Below, one piece after another: positions 5,629 through 7,201 of a stretch of DNA of 7,201 nucleotides (positions are counted from its first letter, which is position 1; the number at the start of each line of letters is the position of its first letter). The notes below the pieces were generated by a model. That model was not told the DNA's origin. It ran no database searches and saw only the letters and a list, made by a program, of their open reading frames with translations. Source of the stretch: HGM04593 sp045634305 (GTDB taxonomy: Bacteria; Bacteroidota; Bacteroidia; Bacteroidales; Bacteroidaceae); the NCBI GenBank assembly GCA_045634305.1, contig JAZQZZ010000008.1:1-7201 (forward strand), written 5' to 3'. A program made the translations under genes and the position numbers.

Positions 5629-7201
5629 TTACTCTTCAGGAGAAACGATCAACTGGATGAAGTTATCGGCTTCTACAAGTTTCTTCACGGCCTCGACAAC
5701 AGCCTCGGGTGTTGCTGTGTTCACAGCCTGCTCGTACTCGCTGTCGTACTTGTCGCCGAATTCAACATATTTCTGCAATGTGCTGCCCCAGTAGCTGTTG
5801 CTTATTCTGTCCTGAGGAATGTTCTTCTGTACATTTTTGATGATCATGTCGAACTTGTCGGCGGGGATGCCCTCTGTAATGATTTTCCGTACACCCTCAA
5901 TGGCGAGCTTTGAGAGTTTTTCGGCACTCTCGGGGTTTGTTTCAAAAACAACCTGCAGAATGGCTACATCCTTGGGCTCGCGACCGCATACTGTGGCAAC
6001 GCCGGCACCATAGGTTCCGCCCTCGCTCTCGCGTAGTGTCTCTACATATACCATATCGAGATAGAGTTTTGCAATGTCAAGCAGTACCTCGTTCTTGATG
6101 CTGTATGGAGTGTTGGCTGTGTAGACCTGGAGCACGGTGCTCTTTGGAGTCTCCATTGCCATTGTTTCGTTCTTTGTTACATTACCCTTTACAATATCTT
6201 CCTTGCGGTCAATAAACTTGCTGCCCTTCTTGCCACCGGGGAGTGATGCGATATACTTTGTCACAAGTGGCTTGAGTGTCTCGGCATCGACATTACCAAC
6301 AACATAAACTGTTGCACCGGCTACATTGCCGAAGAGACGGCGGCTAGCCTTCTCAAAGTCGGAAATGTTGGCTTTCTCAACCAACTCGCTGTTGATTGTA
6401 AGCACACGGTCGTGGCCGCCATAGAGTGTCTCCCTGATGAGCTTCTGCAGTTTCAACTGTGGCATTTTCTCAAGGTTTGGAAGAACGGCCTTGATCTGGT
6501 TGATACCGATAAGGAACTCCTCGTTGTCGAAGCGTGGCTCTGTGATGTTCAAGTAGAGCAACTGCATTGCTGTTTCAAGGTCCTTTGGTGTTGAAACGAG
6601 GTTGATGCCATGGCGTGTCTTTTCGATGTTGAGCTCGCAACGTACGTTCTTGCCGGTGAGCATCTTTCTCATTTGCACGCCGCTGAACTTTGAAAGACCA
6701 CGGTTCTGCTGGAATAGTGCCCATACATTATCCTCGAATGAAGGAAGTTCCGCTGTCTCAATGAGTGAGCGTCCGCCCTTCTTTACCAGGCTGATGATAA
6801 CCTCGTCGTTCTTTAGTGTAGTAGGCATGAATACCACCTTCAAACCATTGCTCAGAGTCCACACCGATGAGCCATACTGGCCGCTTCTTACCTTCTTTAT
6901 TGAACCGTTTGCGATTGCATCGGCGTCGAGCAGAGGCTCGTTTGCACCCTCTTCAACAGGGGCAGAAATCTCGCTTGCCTTTACGTTGTTGATGATGGCG
7001 AGCAGGTCTGCCTCGGCCGGGTGTGGGAGGCCTTCGCGTTCAGGAGCCTTGTAGAGGAGCACGAAATTTTCATCGGTAATTGCCTGCGAAACAATCTGCT
7101 GGAACAGCATAGCCGGCAACTGGTTGCACACCATCTGTGTCATCTCAAGCTCATTCTCGGGCGAGAGCAGGTAGTTGTTGGTAAAGAAGTGTCCGAGGAT
7201 G
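5629..7201 (-). CDS. M16 family (insulinase/pitrilysin-like) peptidase, C-terminal part
   Basis: The reading frame is open to the right edge, so 523 C-terminal residues are seen and the true start lies off the window. An ATG at 7143 is internal: in-frame coding sequence (HFFTNNYLLS and so on) continues upstream of it. The visible part begins with the end of an M16 half, then a linker of about 60 residues, then a second M16 unit. That unit opens with SSVWTLSNGLKVVFMP (about 6830-6880), a usual M16 domain entry. At the place where an active unit would carry HxxEH (about 6736-6765), the sequence reads ETAELPSFED, so this half lacks the zinc site. Catalysis must depend on the unseen N-terminal half. 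Family members of this two-unit type in Bacteroidota are typically around 900 or more residues and exported to the periplasm, where they degrade peptides. The last segment (EAVKKLVEADNFIQLIVSPE) is typical of an M16 C-terminus. It ends in a TAA at 5629-5631 followed by a strong terminator. Confidence 0.88.
   Translation of the reverse strand, partial: ILGHFFTNNYLLSPENELEMTQMVCNQLPAMLFQQIVSQAITDENFVLLYKAPEREGLPHPAEADLLAIINNVKASEISAPVEEGANEPLLDADAIANGSIKKVRSGQYGSSVWTLSNGLKVVFMPTTLKNDEVIISLVKKGGRSLIETAELPSFEDNVWALFQQNRGLSKFSGVQMRKMLTGKNVRCELNIEKTRHGINLVSTPKDLETAMQLLYLNITEPRFDNEEFLIGINQIKAVLPNLEKMPQLKLQKLIRETLYGGHDRVLTINSELVEKANISDFEKASRRLFGNVAGATVYVVGNVDAETLKPLVTKYIASLPGGKKGSKFIDRKEDIVKGNVTKNETMAMETPKSTVLQVYTANTPYSIKNEVLLDIAKLYLDMVYVETLRESEGGTYGAGVATVCGREPKDVAILQVVFETNPESAEKLSKLAIEGVRKIITEGIPADKFDMIIKNVQKNIPQDRISNSYWGSTLQKYVEFGDKYDSEYEQAVNTATPEAVVEAVKKLVEADNFIQLIVSPEE

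Noticed and set aside
5443..5913. A 156-codon + strand frame running from the PLD promoter region into the M16 gene
   Set aside because: It crosses the terminator hairpin and the PLD promoter, and overlaps the well-supported M16 coding sequence in antisense. No domain is recognisable.
7141..7143. ATG at 7143 as the start of the M16 gene
   Set aside because: The frame stays open with sensible coding sequence to the window edge, and a start here would leave half an M16 protein without any catalytic site.
1..7201. Mobile element, phage or CRISPR signatures
   Set aside because: There is no transposase, integrase, regularly spaced repeat array or target-site duplication. The tRNA gene shows no 3' fragment repeat downstream that would mark an integrated element.

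Overview
The window looks like chromosome from a Bacteroidota member, probably of the order Bacteroidales. The best direct evidence is the promoter grammar. A TTTG element 19 bases upstream of TAnnTTTG lies before the tRNA gene, and TAnnTTTG elements lie before two protein genes. Most starts lack a Shine-Dalgarno sequence, the tRNA has no encoded CCA end, and the protein families fit this phylum. I cannot name the genus from the sequence.

Layout from left to right: bases 1-255 are AT-rich and non-coding, with one imperfect dyad and a probable promoter. A 761-residue secreted patatin-like phospholipase follows (256-2541, +), fused to a POTRA domain and an outer-membrane beta-barrel. Next comes a compact tRNA unit: promoter, tRNA-Arg(ACG) at 2650-2723 and an intrinsic terminator. 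Just downstream are two tightly spaced + strand genes. These are a YhhQ/VUT-family queuosine-precursor transporter (2780-3451) and, five bases later, a short radical SAM enzyme (3457-4149). On the - strand, convergent with them, is a probable lipoprotein of the phospholipase D/cardiolipin synthase superfamily (4209-5462) with its own promoter. Last is the C-terminal part of an M16 (insulinase/pitrilysin) peptidase (5629 to the right edge, -), closed by a strong terminator hairpin.

Two themes stand out. The first is queuosine supply: the transporter and radical SAM gene look like a two-gene operon. They could form a salvage route that imports a 7-deazaguanine base and processes it; this is inference. 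The second is the cell envelope: the patatin-barrel protein and the PLD-type lipoprotein both probably act on phospholipids outside the cytoplasm, and the M16 protein is probably periplasmic. There is no sign of an insertion sequence, phage, CRISPR array or other mobile element. This appears to be ordinary core-type chromosome. Its most notable details are the transporter/radical SAM pair, the unusual cysteine spacing of that enzyme, and a compensated change at two normally invariant tertiary-contact positions of the tRNA.
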